Shown: positions 46,837 to 58,390 of the stretch, one piece after another
Numbering within the stretch: position 1 is the first letter of the stretch
How the letters are laid out: every line of letters starts with the position of its first letter
Assembly (NCBI GenBank): GCA_000611775.1
Contig: KK106986.1
Coordinates: 868,001-932,000 of the forward strand
From: Umbilicaria muhlenbergii
Taxonomy: Eukaryota > Ascomycota > Lecanoromycetes > Umbilicariales > Umbilicariaceae
Direction of reading: 5' to 3'
Length of the DNA: 64,000 nucleotides
Translations under genes and position numbers: made by a program
Notes under the pieces: model-generated
Databases searched by the model: none
Told to the model about the DNA's origin: nothing
What the model saw: the letters and a program-made list of their open reading frames with translations, nothing else

Positions 46837-48315
46837 ATGACCTCCACTGCAAGGCTGATACGTAGTCTCCGGGGACCAGGACTAAGAAATTGGTCAATTT
46901 CTACAAACACCTCACCAATTTTAATTACAGATGATCTCATTGAGGAACAAATCCTCCCTCGATATTACCCACAGCATTATTATCCGGTTCATTTAGGGGA
47001 GACCTTCAACGACAGGTATCAGGTTATTGCGAAACTACCGTATGGTTGGCGTGAGATATCCAGAAGTACGTTTTGCTAAACCTTGGGTTGAAATAGTTGC
47101 TTTTATTAACCTTATCGTAAGGTGGAGATGGCAAGCAAACCGCTACGTGACTTTGAAGATCCTTACCACCGGTCTCGTCGAAAAGACCGCGGCCAGCACC
47201 GAATTGGAAATATCGCGATGCATTGCTACAACGGATCCCAAAAGCGAGGGTTTACGGTACTTGAGGACGGTGCTGAGTTCCTTCGAAGTGACTGGACCAG
47301 ATGCAATACACGTAGGCTTAGTCTATGCGCCCATGAGAGAGTCTCTTTCCAAGTTTCAAAGACGCTTACCGTACAGCCGAGTACCAGATTACTTTTTGAA
47401 GCCATTACTGGAAATGGTTCTGACGGGACTCGATTATCTTCATACTAATTGTCGTATTATTCATACAGGTACGTAACTGGTGAAAAGTAGCCCTACTGGG
47501 ACGACGAAATTGATCCAGTTTGCATAGATTTGAAACCTGACAACATACTGCTTGGTATTGAAGATCAGTCGGTTATCGAGGAGTTTGTCAGAGACGAGGC
47601 CGAGGAACCTAGTCCTCGAAAAATGGACGGTAACAGACCTATCTATCCATCCCGAAATTTTGGGGACCTTCGAGGTCCTCCTGGCCGACCAAAGCTAGCG
47701 GACTTTGGGTTGGCAGTTTGGGGGAATGTTTCAAAGCCCCATAATCACCCCATTCAGGCTGATCTCTTCCAAGCTCCCGAAGTGATCTTGCGAGCTGGTT
47801 GGACCTACAGTGCTGATATATGGAATCTCGGAGTTATGGTAAGCTCTCCAATAACATTTCTATCTATTTTAGCGGTACAGAACTGACGTAAATACCTCGA
47901 AAGCTTTGGGATCTAGTCGAAAACAGGACGCTCTTTGATGCGGTCGATCCTGTTAAAGCGCATCCAGTCCTGAAGTGCATCTAATGGAGATGACATCTTT
48001 TCTGGGCCCGCCCCCAAAGAAGCTCCTTGAACGAGGAGAAAGGACATCTCAATATTTTACCGCAGAAGGTGTGAAGACCCTTTTCGACCCCGATTTCTCG
48101 GTGAGTCAAAAAGCTGCTGACACTGAACGCAAGTGAAATCATCGCAGAGCGACATGAGGGCGACAGACACCGCCACCCTGGAGAGCTGCTTGACATCGAT
48201 CACAGGGGATGACAAAATACTCTTTTTTAACTTTGTGAGAAGAATGCTACGGTGGATGCCAGAGGATCGAGCGACAGCCGGAGAACTACTCAAAGACCCT
48301 TGGTTGAACATTTAG
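46837..48315 (+). pseudogene. SRPK-like protein kinase with a frameshift in exon 4
   Basis: Proposed exons: 46837-47069, 47122-47468, 47528-47838, 47904-48100 and 48148-48315. Splices restore the kinase blocks: RYVTLKIL (VAIK Lys), IIHTDLKPDN (catalytic loop in the HTD form typical of SRPK kinases), LADFGLAVW (DFG), FQAPEVILRAGW (APE) and WNLGVMLWDL. The spacer insert between HTD and DFG is SRPK-like. In exon 4 the frame after FDAVDPVKAHP meets a TAA at 47982-47984, but the family sequence continues in another frame as HLMEMTSFLGPPPKKLLERG to the true end RMLRWMPEDRATAGELL. No intron can bridge the short gap, so one indel near 47965-47980 is needed. The glycine loop (KLPYGWREISRSTW) is also unusual. 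This is a recent pseudogene or a sequence error; otherwise the gene looks complete. Confidence 0.7.
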
Positions 48316-48899
48316 AAGATGGGGTAGCTGGCAACCTTTGCAGGGAGTTCGCCGAGAGCCTGCAGTACATGGCATTAAGCGAACAACATCGCCAACTCTG
48401 CATCTAATCGCCGTGACATAGAGCCTAGGTTCCAACAGCGTGACTTGACACATCCAAGGCTACGGAGCGCAGCTCTCAAAGCCAGTCAGATGAACGAGTG
48501 AGGGATATGGAAGTATTCCTTCAAAATATATAGAGTAACAAATTAGCCAGTATACAGCCAGCAAGTTATTCCGGTCAAAGTGATTGAGAGAGATGAGATA
48601 CCTTCACTCAGTGCATCTGTTGGCCGGTCATGTTATCTGCGTAGGGCTTACCACGTGCCTATGTAGTTACACGGCTTGTTCTGACATGACGGGGTTGAGC
48701 CGAGATCTCGGCCCAAGATGTACCGAGTGCCGAGTTTGTGGTACAGTATCTCGTACCTTGCAATAAAGTTCAAAAGTAGCATTCTAAGGTACTCGACCTT
48801 CAACACACGTGCTGAGATCAGCATGACACTATTAAGGCTCTCAAGGCATTTCCTTTTCTGGCTTTGGGACATTGAAGACAGTAAGGAAGAGTGAGAACC
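48316..48899. promoter_or_regulatory. Intergenic region upstream of ski3
   Basis: 584 bp between tandem genes, including the ski3 promoter. No site is recognised. Confidence 0.35.
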
Positions 48900-51800
48900 A
48901 TGTCAACGACGAAGACAGCCCTTAAGGCCGCCAAAGCTGCCCTTGATGCACACAAATATAATGAAGCTACTGAGCAGGCCCGGAAAGCTCTAGCAGCAGA
49001 TCCGCAGAACTACCATGCGTGAGTGCATACAGGTACAGATACCAATCACACCGATCGTACACTAACACAGCCATCCGACTCAGCAACGTTTTCCTCGGAC
49101 TTGGCCTTGACAAACAAGGCAAGAATGACGAATCCGCCCAAGCCTACAAAGCCGCGATACAGATTAAGCCAAACGACCCATTGGCATGGCAAGGGCTGAT
49201 CACGCTGTACGAAAAACAGGCCGGCAAATACATTGAAGACTATCAAAATGCTGCGGTCCACTTGGCCGAACTTTTCATGGAAGCGTATGTGGCACAGACT
49301 GGCGATGTCAAAGGGCACTTGGCTTAAAGCTAATGGGTGGTCATGTAGTGATGATAAACATAGGTGTCAATCAGTCGTCGACAAGTTCACCGATTTCGTC
49401 AAGAAGCATGGAAACCGGACGCAATGGATGCGAGCTTTGGAAATATTACTCCCCACCAGCAGTTTGTACGACTATCTCGAGGGTCGCATACCTCATCCAG
49501 CTTCAACCTATATCAAACTCGCCAATATGGTTGAAGCTGAAGAGAAAGAGAAGATAAATAGAGAAATTGGAGAACGACGAACCAGACTTGGAGCCAAGAT
49601 TGGGCAAGTTACAACCGATGTGAAGAGGGAGGTGCTAGAGGGGAGTGATCTGGAAAACTTCTATAAGAACATTATAGACTGGACACAGGATGATGACATT
49701 CGCCGTCAGTACGAGGAGAAGCTCTTACAACGAGCTTATGATACGTTGGTGGTACTAGCGGCACCACGGAAAGCGGAGAAACGGCAACAGGTTGAGACTT
49801 TGGCGCAAGGGCTGGTGATATTAAAGCATCCGTTCGAATTGGCGTGGAAGATCATTGTGGAGTGGAAAGATGGAGAAGAGCTAGATGAATGGGACGCTGG
49901 AATACTACGGGAATACATTGAATTCTTCCCGGAAAATAGCTTGTCAAAAGTCCTGAAAGCGTACATGGAAAGCGAAATTTCTCCGTTTCCACGTCAGCAT
50001 AATGGCGAGAGAATAGAAGAGGATGATGTGGATGTTGACCTGTTGCTGACTGCGGAAGAACGACTTCTGATGATGATCGACGGCCTTCAAACAAGCCCGC
50101 CGTCTGCATTGGCGCATCGTTTGATGGGCGATTATTACTTATACCTCGACGAATACGAGAGTGCTGTAGACATCGCACGAAAAGGACGGAATCTACTCAC
50201 TATAGAGGCTCAGATTTCAGGATTGACCCTAGAACACAATTTCGATGCTGTCAGCATTATTCTTGCGACTGGGCTTGTCCAATATCAATCACCACGACAT
50301 CATCCCGAGGCACGAGCCTTATTCGACGACATATTACAGCGCAAGCCCACTAACACTTTTGCTCTGGTCGGCATTGGTCTGATTTTAGAAGACGAAATGG
50401 ACTACACTGGGGCCATAGAATTCTTATCTCGCGCTCTTCACCGTACCACAGATCCGAAAGTGAAGGCAGAAGCGGCGTGGTGCAAGGCATTGAATGGCGA
50501 TTACCAGACAGGTTTGGAAGAACTCCAAAGCTGTCTCCCTGCGCTCAAAGAGTCGGATACGAGGACTCGGGATCTGAGATCTCAGACCCTCTATCGGATT
50601 GGTGAATGCATCTGGAATTTGGACGCTTCGAAGACGGCGCGAAAAGACCGCAAAGGGGCATATGAGTGGTATCTATCATCATTGCAAGCTAATATGAATT
50701 TTGCACCCGCGTACACAAGCCTCGGTATCTACTACGCAGACTATGCTAGAGATAAAAAGCGCGCACGCAAGTGCTTCCAGAAGGCATTTGAATTATCCGC
50801 TTCAGAAGTCGAGGCAGCCGAACGTCTTGCCAAAGCTTTTGCGGATCAGGGAGAATGGGACTTGGTCGAGGCTGTCGCCCAGCGCGTGGTCGAGTCTGGG
50901 AAGGCAAAACCTGCGCCAGGCTCCAAGCGAAAAGGTATCAGTTGGCCATACGCAGCCTTGGGAGTTGTGCAACTGAACAGACAAGACTACGCCAAGAGTA
51001 TTGTTTCATTCCAGTCAGCATTGCGGATTTCACCCGACAATTACCATTGCTGGGTCGGGCTCGGAGAAAGCTATCACAATTCTGGCCGTTATATCGCAGC
51101 TACAAAGGCTTTCGAGCACGCTCAGGCCGTGGAAGCTAGCAGCGAGGTTGGCTATGGGGAATCGAGCTGGTTTTCCGAATATATGCTTGCCAACGTAAAG
51201 AGAGAGTTGGGAGATTTCAAGGAGGCTATAGAGGGATATGAGAAAGTCTTGAACGCCAAACCCGCGGAATTTGGTGTGAGCATCACATTGCTCCAGAGCC
51301 TTGTGGACGACGCCTGGCGGAGTGTCGAACTTGGATTCTTTGGACGAGCAGCTCAGAGTGCGGCGAGGGCTTTTGAGGTAGCAAAGGCTATCGCAGAGAA
51401 ACGTCCCAATGCTTTCAATCTCTGGAAAGCAGTCGGCGACGCTTGCTCAATATTCACCTGGGTACAAGCGTATACGAGAGAATTCCCAGTGCATGATGTG
51501 CGAGCTCTGCTTGAGGATGGAACAGACACGCAGTACTACGAACTCCTTGCAGATATCGATGGAATGGGGCAAGCGGCTCTTCAGTCACTGTCCGTATTGA
51601 AGGGCGAAACACCGTCCCTCTCATTGTGCCTGACCGCAGCGATATTATCGCACAAGCGTGCCATCCATGCATGTGCCAATGACTCGCATGCTCAAGCCGT
51701 TGCATGGTACAATCTTGGGTGGGCCGAGTATCGCGCTCACAAGTGTCTCAATGCGGATGCGAAGTCGATTCCCAGACGCAAGGCTTCCAAATACCTAAAA

Positions 51801-53243
51801 GCGTCTGTCCAATGCTTCAAAAGAGCCATCGAGCTCGAGGCCGGTAACTCCGAATTTTGGAACTCCCTTGGAGTAGTGACGACCCAATTGAACCCTAAGG
51901 TGGCTCAGCATGCTCTGGTCCGCAGCTTGTTCTTGAACGACAAGAGCGCAAAGGTCTGGGCGAATCTTGGGACGTTTTATCTGCTGCAAAATGACTTTCA
52001 GTTGGCCAATGATGCTTTCGCACGAGCACAATCCGCGGATCCTACGTATGCGCATGCTTGGCTCGGTCAGGGTTTGCTGGCACATTTACTGGGAGAAGCA
52101 AAGGAAGCCCAGAATCTTTACGCTCATGCGTTCGAAATCGCCGACTCTTCTTCTCATGTCACCAAGTGGCAATACGCTTCGTCAATTTTTGACCAACTAG
52201 TCTCGGCAGCACCTATCTCTTCACAAAACATCACTTCTGTCCTTCAACCCCTCTTTGCGCTGCAGCAGCTTCGCAGTCAAGTTTCAGTGGAAGCTCCATA
52301 CGAGCATCTTTCCTCACTTTTCTCCGAGCGTGTTGGCTCATATAGTGATACAATCTCGAGTCTTCAAACAGTGTGCTCGGCCGTCGAAAGCGAGTACGAA
52401 GTCTCTGAATCCACATCCTCCCTTGTCAAATTCGCTCAAGCCAAAGCCGACTTAGCGCGCGCTCAACTTGCCGGAGGTGACTACACTTCAGCTGCCGAGA
52501 GCGCAGAGACAGCCCTCGACCTCTCCGGTGAGGAAACAGAGACGCACGACCCCACCGCTCACCGGAAATGTCGACTTTCTGCACACCTTACTGCTGGCCT
52601 GGCTTACTATCACGACGGATCGATGGACCCGGCAATTGAGATGTTCCGAACCGCATTGGAGGAAACGGATGGCGATCCGGACATTGTGTGCCTCCTCGCG
52701 CAGGTGCTCTGGGCCAAAGGTGGCGAGCAAGAGCGCAATGTAGCTCGCGAGCAGCTGTTCGACTGCGTGGAGAAGCATCCGGGCCACATCAATGCCATCA
52801 CTTTGCTTGGCGTCATCGCAGTGCTGGACGAGGATCAAGCCACGATCGAGGCAGTGACAGCTGATCTGCAAGCCCTTAGGACCCAGGATGGCATTGATGT
52901 TCATCAGCAAAGAAAGATTAGCGAGGTATTGGCCGCTATTGCTACTCTAGGATCCACCGAGGGCGGTAAAGATTCGGCAGAGGTTGCTGAAGCGACAACC
53001 GCTGTCATGCTTGCTCCGTCGCAGCCGCACGGCTGGAGCCAGCTTGCTGGTCTCGTAGAAGAGGCGTATCCGGCGGATATGGCGTTGCTTACTGCCCTCA
53101 AAGCTGTGCCACCCCGGGGCTCGCTCGACGCGGAGGATCTGTGCGAGGCGTATGCTGGGACGATTCGGATTGCGGACGCGCAAAGAGCTGTAGCGATGGC
53201 GCCATGGAAGGTTTGCGGTTGGGAGGCACTGTCGCCGGAGTGA
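48900..53243 (+). CDS. ski3: Ski3, TPR scaffold of the SKI complex
   Basis: Three exons: 48900-49018, 49084-49284 and 49364-53243, with introns of 65 and 79 nt. Product 1399 aa, near the yeast length of 1432. The protein is built almost wholly of tetratricopeptide repeats, starting with ALKAAKAALDAHKYNEATEQ and GLGLDKQGKNDESAQAYKAA, and later YAALGVVQLNRQDYAKSIVS, WVGLGESYHNSGRYIAATKA and WANLGTFYLLQNDFQLANDA. The order and the long C-terminal repeat arm match Ski3/TTC37. Ski3 holds the Ski2 helicase and two Ski8 copies and passes mRNA to the cytoplasmic exosome for 3'-5' decay. The splice gives NYHANVFLGLGL, as expected for the family. No break was seen. Confidence 0.95.
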
Positions 53244-53487
53244 ACGTGTGGATATAGATGTAATGATGAGATGGGTTATGACGGGTGGCATAAGATGGCG
53301 TCTTGGTTTGGTGATTAGCATCTGCCGGCGCAAATTCTTTTAGAGAGCGCAAAGGCCTGCACCGAATTCTTTCTATGTTGGGTCGATCTCCCAGGTTTGA
53401 CCTTAGGTTCCGGCAAGTAGACATAGTCACTCATGGAAAAGCACTCGCTGTTTGCGTTTCGAGAGAATATAATCGTGGTCATAGTAG

Positions 53488-54504
53488 TCAGGTTCCATTC
53501 GACGTGCTCTCGTCCGGTTGTGGTGCTCGGTCCCCCACCCCATTGCCCTCTTCCAAAATCCTGATGCACTCCTCTCTAACCTCCTCGACCCCTACCACAC
53601 CTTTCCACTTGTTGAGTAATCGACTCACTTCCTCCCACTCCTTGGCCGCCTGCTCCTTTTGGCCTTCTTCAAGCAAAGCTCGCATCCGCTTGGGCGTCTG
53701 TAAGACCCATCGTACAGTTTCTCGTTGCTTCGCTTTATCGCTTTTTACGTCCTGGTCAAGTTGGCCGGACTGAGGGGTTACTGCACGGTCTTGTAAAGAA
53801 GTCGACAAGGCGGTTGCGGTTTCGGCGATGTGAGTGATGGCGGGGGTAAGCATTGAGGTGGTGGGGATGAGGGGGTCCATGTTCGTTCGCATCTACGCGG
53901 ACCCACAGGGTTAAGATTAGTATTCTCCCATACCAGAAAGTAAAGTGAGCGAAGAAAGGAGCTGCACACCTTCCGGATGGTATCCGTAGCCGTGATGAGT
54001 TTCGAATAGTTGTCGTAAACGAGCGCTTTCCGCTCGCCGTCAAGACCTTTGATCTCTACATCCCCCAACGAAGCTACCGCGTTAGCTGCATACATCCTCG
54101 ACTTTCCATCCACCCAGACCCCTTTTCGAAACGGTATTTGTAGTGCAGGACGAACCAGCAATCAACCCCCCCTCCACCCTCAAAATCCCCTCCAATCCCT
54201 CCCTGCCCAGCACCTCCCCCACATACTTCGCCGCATCAAACCCCTCCCGGTCCAACTCGCTGTCCTTGACTTCCTCATGTGGCAACCCGCCCGTAGTGGA
54301 ATCATCAACCGCCGCAGGCGCTGAAGATTTGATGCCGTAGTAGTCGCGTAACGCGGCTCTGTTGCGACGCTGTTGGGGTTGGGGCGCGAGGGAGGGGGCG
54401 CTAGCTTGGGAGCGGGTGACGGTGTCGATAGAGGTGCGGCGGGAGGAGGTGGGGGTTTGGAGGGAGGCGACGGAGGAGGCGCGGGGGGAGGTTATGGTTG
54501 ACAT
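53488..54504 (-). CDS. vps51: GARP complex subunit Vps51
   Basis: Three exons on the minus strand: 54504-54156, 54055-53970 and 53892-53488, with introns of 100 and 77 nt. Product 279 aa. After a Ser/Thr-rich start come RNRAALRDYYGIK, GFDAAKYVGEVLGREGLEGI, then EIKGLDGERKALVYDNYSKL, ITATDTIRKMRTNMDP, the conserved Vps51 core. A helical tail follows (VLQTPKRMRALLEEGQKEQA and KEWEEVSRLLNKWKGVVGVE). Vps51 with Vps52-54 tethers endosome-derived vesicles at the trans-Golgi and binds the SNARE Tlg1. Intron 1 uses the donor GTTCGT; this is the join that restores LIAEIKGLDGERKALVYDN. It is convergent with ski3 (244 bp) and head-to-head with rmi1. Confidence 0.93.
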
Positions 54505-55019
54505 TGTTGAGGGATGAGAGCTTGTAAGTCTCTGGAGTCAACTTGTCGGAGTATTGGCCCATTGGCTTCAGGCTTTGTTGTAGGGCTGCGCACGGACAGG
54601 AATAAGGTTTCGGTAGCTCCCTGTAGCGTTCCCGTTGATCTGCATTCTGGCATTTCATGGATGGGACTTCGAAATTTGCTTCGTTGTGTTGGTCTGACTC
54701 GCGACGGTGCGATGACCGCGATTGAATATCGAACTGGTGTGATGATAAGTAGAGGAAACAGCAGTTCGTGTTCTGTTGATCTGACATCCAGGAACTTGAG
54801 GTACTGGAGCAATGCGCCGACCAGCGTTAACTTTTAGATATCACCTCTCACAGATCACTGTATGACGAAACTTTGAGGCTCCTGTTCTCAGTTCGATGAT
54901 CCAACTGGTCTAAAAGGCCAACGAGCCACTGTGGCCAGTACATGCCACTCGCTGAACGCCGAAGGGTAGCTAATATAGCATCGTCGTATTGGGTTGAACA
55001 TCACTTTGATATCGTCTCA
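54505..55019. promoter_or_regulatory. Divergent promoter region, vps51 / rmi1
   Basis: 515 bp between the two starts. The rmi1 frame opens at an ATG at 54942, so part of this may be leader. No site is assigned. Confidence 0.4.
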
Positions 55020-55715
55020 ATGGCTTCCCAGCCATCCGCGCTCGCCGCCCAAGTATCCGCGCAGCTCACCTCCACCAAAGCTCTCTCTCCCTCTCCAACC
55101 TGGCTCACCAGCTTCCTGTCCACACAAAAGCCCACCACACCATTCTCCGCCATCGCGCAGACAGCGCTCTTCCGCCTTCTCGCATCTGACATAACCACGT
55201 CCTTGACAATCAATGCTTTCAGCTGCCTACCCTCGGACGTGCACAATGCCGAGATCAAAGAGCGACGTCTTCTTGGCCCCATCCCGGTTCAAGTGCTTGG
55301 TATTGAAGACATGAGCAAAAGCCGTTGGGAGCAGATCGAGGCGATCGAAGCTCTAGAGAGAGGCGAGGGGACGAAAGGCCGCGAGATCATTCGTGTAGTA
55401 CCTACCGAAGATGATGACGATTCAAATGAGCGGACCGTTGGAGGCGGGGGTCCGCACAAATTGTTGTTGCAGGATGCGAAAGGTACTCGGGTGTATGGTA
55501 TGGAACTGAAGGCTGTTGATAGGCTGGGACTTAGGATGAATATAGGGTGTAAGATAGTGCTGAAGAACATTGTGGTGGCGAGAGGGGTCGTGCTTTTGAG
55601 CCCGCCTACGACAACGATACTTGGTGGAAAGATTGAGCCCTTGCACAAAGCGTGGAAGGAGAATCGTAAGGCGCAGTTGAAGGCTTCGATTGAGGCGACT
55701 GAGCGGTCTGTGTGA
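55020..55715 (+). CDS. rmi1: RecQ-mediated genome instability protein 1 (Rmi1)
   Basis: Single exon of 231 aa from the ATG at 55020; an ATG at 54942 in the same frame would add 26 residues. The N-terminal helical part has LSPSPTWLTSFLS and QTALFRLLASDITTSL. The OB-fold part has GPIPVQVLGIEDMSKSRWEQ, HKLLLQDAKGTRVYGMELKA, LRMNIGCKIVLKN and VARGVVLLSPPTTTILGGKI, the standard Rmi1 blocks. Rmi1 joins the RecQ helicase and topoisomerase III to dissolve double Holliday junctions and guard against rearrangement. An acidic loop (EDDDDSNERTVGGGG) sits between. It converges on dph7 with 140 bp between stops. Confidence 0.93.
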   Translation: MASQPSALAAQVSAQLTSTKALSPSPTWLTSFLSTQKPTTPFSAIAQTALFRLLASDITTSLTINAFSCLPSDVHNAEIKERRLLGPIPVQVLGIEDMSKSRWEQIEAIEALERGEGTKGREIIRVVPTEDDDDSNERTVGGGGPHKLLLQDAKGTRVYGMELKAVDRLGLRMNIGCKIVLKNIVVARGVVLLSPPTTTILGGKIEPLHKAWKENRKAQLKASIEATERSV

Positions 55716-55855
55716 CCAACGTGGTCGTGGCGGATATTCGGTGCATACTTCAGTATGCCACGGTCTGCGGTCGACCTTTCGTCTCACTAGTGTGAGGAGG
55801 GTATGATGGTCATGAATCCATGCGTCTCGACCTTGGGACTTGTTCTAGGAGACTT

Positions 55856-57158
55856 TCAATCGTCGTTGATCCTCCAGACGCATAGCTTTCTATCATAGAA
55901 GCTCGAAGACACAATAGTAGTCAGATTAGTGGCATCTCCATTTAGCATTGGCTGGGCGTCGCTAGCATAGTTCATACTCTCATGCTTTTCAAATTTCGCG
56001 AGGATATCGATCGTCCAGTTCCCCTTCTTCGAGCGCCGTATCTCCAACACTCTTGCACCTGCGTGCATACAGCTTGCGAGTACCCGGAACCGTAACTCAG
56101 CGTCTTGATCCAACAGCCTATTTTCTAATCGCTTCAGCCTCCACACGCCGCCCCCAAGCCGCTTCTCTGCCAGGCTGCGTGATTGTCGGCGACCTGCTGG
56201 TAGGACCAGGACTCTAACGAACTCGTCATAGCTGCCCGTCACCAACACCTCTTCTCCACCCTCCTCGACTGACTCGATAGGGAGGATCGCAGTCACGCCT
56301 GCACCATGTGTCTTCCGATCGGTGCTCAGTAGTTGATGCTGTGAAGTATCCTGACCCGACGTCGAATGTAGTGGCCAAGAGTCCGTAGAGCCTTTACATA
56401 GGGCAGAGTCATCGCCACCAGAATACAAAACGGACATACCATCAGCTGCTGGAGGGGACGACCAAGCAACTGTCCATGCCTCGAGGTCATGTGCCTGGAC
56501 CGACTTGAAAGTAGCCTCCGGGGACTGATTTTCATGATTAAAAGTGGCAATTTGACCATCAGATAGAGATAGAGCCACAGTCGTCCTTTTCTCCGGTGAC
56601 GGGTGCCAAGCAAGAGACAGAATTAGGGTAGAAGCAGGGTACAGCTGTAGACAACTGAAATTGTTCATGTCATCCAAATTCTCAGGATCAAAGTGATACA
56701 GTAAAACCACGCCGGTACTACCGGCTACAGCCAACGTATTAGGATCGTGAGGCGAAAAGTGCAAGTCAAGCACCGCGCAATCAGTGAGTATCGTTCGTGC
56801 AAGATTTCTACAGATCCGTTAGATCTCATTTCTTGTCGAGTGGAATAAATATACATTCTGGCTCCCCCAAACGCCAGCCTCAAAGGACAACTCACAATTC
56901 ATCTCCTTGCAAACGAAATATCGAAAGACTCCCAGTTCGCTGTTGCTTTGCGGCAACTGATCTCTCGTCTTCGCTCTCGGGGTGGTTTCCCGCAGCGCCG
57001 GAGTCATTGCGTTCCAGATAGTATGTGCCGACGACAAAGTACTCTGGTATCACTGGGGAGAATTCGAGGCAGCTAGGTGGTGTGTCGAGTATTGTTGTAG
57101 TTACTGAGTGGATAGACTGAGTCCTCCCTTCTTCTCCATGATTTGCCAACGAATCCAT
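55856..57158 (-). CDS. dph7: Diphthine methyltransferase, WD repeat (Dph7/Rrt2)
   Basis: Two exons on the minus strand: 57158-56896 and 56807-55856, with an 88-nt intron (GTGAGT..TAG). Product 404 aa. It begins MDSLANHGEEG, with CLEFSPVIPEYFVVGTYYL as the first blade. WD-like blades follow: VLDLHFSPHDPNTLAVAGST, LILSLAWHPSPEKRTTVALS, LYSGGDDSALCKG, VLVTGSYDEFVRVLVLPAG and FYDRKLCVWRI near the end. The blade set and GGGVWRLKR match Dph7/WDR85. This enzyme removes the methyl ester from the diphthine intermediate on translation factor eEF2 so that the amidation step can finish. First ATG in frame is 57158. Nothing is broken. Confidence 0.92.
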
Positions 57159-57680
57159 TATAGGGGTTGGGTCAGAGAAGTCATTAGCACTGCTCACAGG
57201 AGAATCGCACGGGAAGAAAAATAATATCAATTGATTATGCTTCGTTTTAAGACCATACGGAGTAGAATCTTCGCCTTACCTTGGCTATCGAGTAAGATGC
57301 GGCTACTGCTAGATCCAAGGTAAGAAATGTTGGCCACCAGGAATAACTCAAGACAAGTCCTCCTTATCGGCAGCTATCCCTAGCTTTTGAAACTCCAGGG
57401 ATTTGTCTTTGGTGTCTAACTGGATACGCCACAACTTGCGATACAGGATCATTCTTTTATGATTTTCGTATGAGGGAACGCCTACTCAAGTGTCTGTGAC
57501 ATTCAGGGAGCTGGCTGACAGTGGGGAGCACAACGCTTTTTCTTTTCGAAGTGCTTATCAGACTCGATAAAGAGTGCTTGAAATCATTGCTTCCAAGTTG
57601 GAAGGGCATCGCTCTCATTTGATGAATCACTCGAGCGAATATCACTGACGTGATAACAAGCTATTCTTCATAGTCTCGAA
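57159..57680. other. Intergenic region upstream of dph7
   Basis: 522 bp, presumably the dph7 promoter. No gene is recognised. Confidence 0.35.
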
Positions 57681-57999
57681 ATGCGTACAGAACCCTCGAT
57701 ATCTGAGATAGTGCCGGGCCTTTTCATTGGCAATCTCTGGTCCACATACCAAGCTGTGGCAGCACCAGATCAAATCTATTCTTTCAGTGAACGACTGCTT
57801 TCACGCATTGTGGAGACGCCAAAGTTTCACTGAGCTCATCACGGCTGACCGCCATCTACGGATTTTCTGTCTTGACTCGTCCACACAAGATCTAGTTGCA
57901 CATATACGCGCCGCATGTGAACCTGACCATGATCAAAATCAGTCAGAGACAACAGCAAATGGCTCTCTTGAGACTATGACGTCTCAATCTCAATTATAG
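57681..57999 (+). pseudogene. Dual-specificity phosphatase remnant
   Basis: From the ATG at 57681 the frame reads EPSISEIVPGLFIGNLWSTY, the typical start of a dual-specificity phosphatase domain. The match then jumps to the next frame, reading IKSILSVNDCFHALWRRQSF, DRHLRIFCLDSSTQDL and VAHIRAACE, and stops at 57999. A shift near 57755-57770 is needed; a 32-nt intron there would be too short and would delete the conserved segment. The catalytic HCxxxxxR loop is absent from the frame. A faint later match, YLMAVQQSLHANTDNVDF, at about 58115-58170 may be the helix that follows the loop in intact relatives. The gene appears to be decayed. It lies directly before the tRNA gene. Confidence 0.7.
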
Positions 58000-58283
58000 A
58001 GGCGCTGTTGTGGGTACCTTATTATTGAATTCAATTTCTATTCGTAGCAGTTCTTCCATATTAGGGTTTTGGTGGTGTGACTCGCTTAAGGGGGTCTGCT
58101 CGCTTACCCTGCCATGACGTTACCTTATGGCGGTACAACAGAGCCTCCACGCCAACACAGACAATGTGGACTTTACAATCCACCCTCAGCGTGCCTTCTA
58201 CACAATTAACTTGCTGCCAAAGAACAAAAACATTATAGTCCTGTCAGGTTAGACCTTTCAGGGGTAAAAAGATAATTGTCTCT

Positions 58284-58390
58284 TGCGTTCGCCGGGAATC
58301 GAACCCGGGGCCCGTCGATTGTGCTAAACGCTCCGGTTGGACACCGGGGAGAAATGGCAACGACGAATTTTACCACTAAACCACAAACGC
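58284..58390 (-). tRNA. tRNA-Gly(GCC) with intron
   Basis: On the minus strand the 5' acceptor strand GCGTTTG (from 58390) pairs with CGAACGC near the 3' end, followed by discriminator A at 58284. The D arm is GTTTAGTGGTAAAAT. The anticodon stem CGTCG pairs with CGACG, the loop begins TTGCCA with anticodon GCC, and the T arm is CCGGGTTCGATTCCCGG. Between loop positions 37 and 38 lies an intron of about 36 nt. Without it the tRNA is about 71 nt. All four stems form. Confidence 0.95.

Noticed and set aside
54942-55019. Longer N-terminus of Rmi1 from ATG 54942
   Set aside because: The added 26 residues show no Rmi1 block, and the ATG at 55020 gives the usual start MASQPSAL. It is kept as a possible alternative only.
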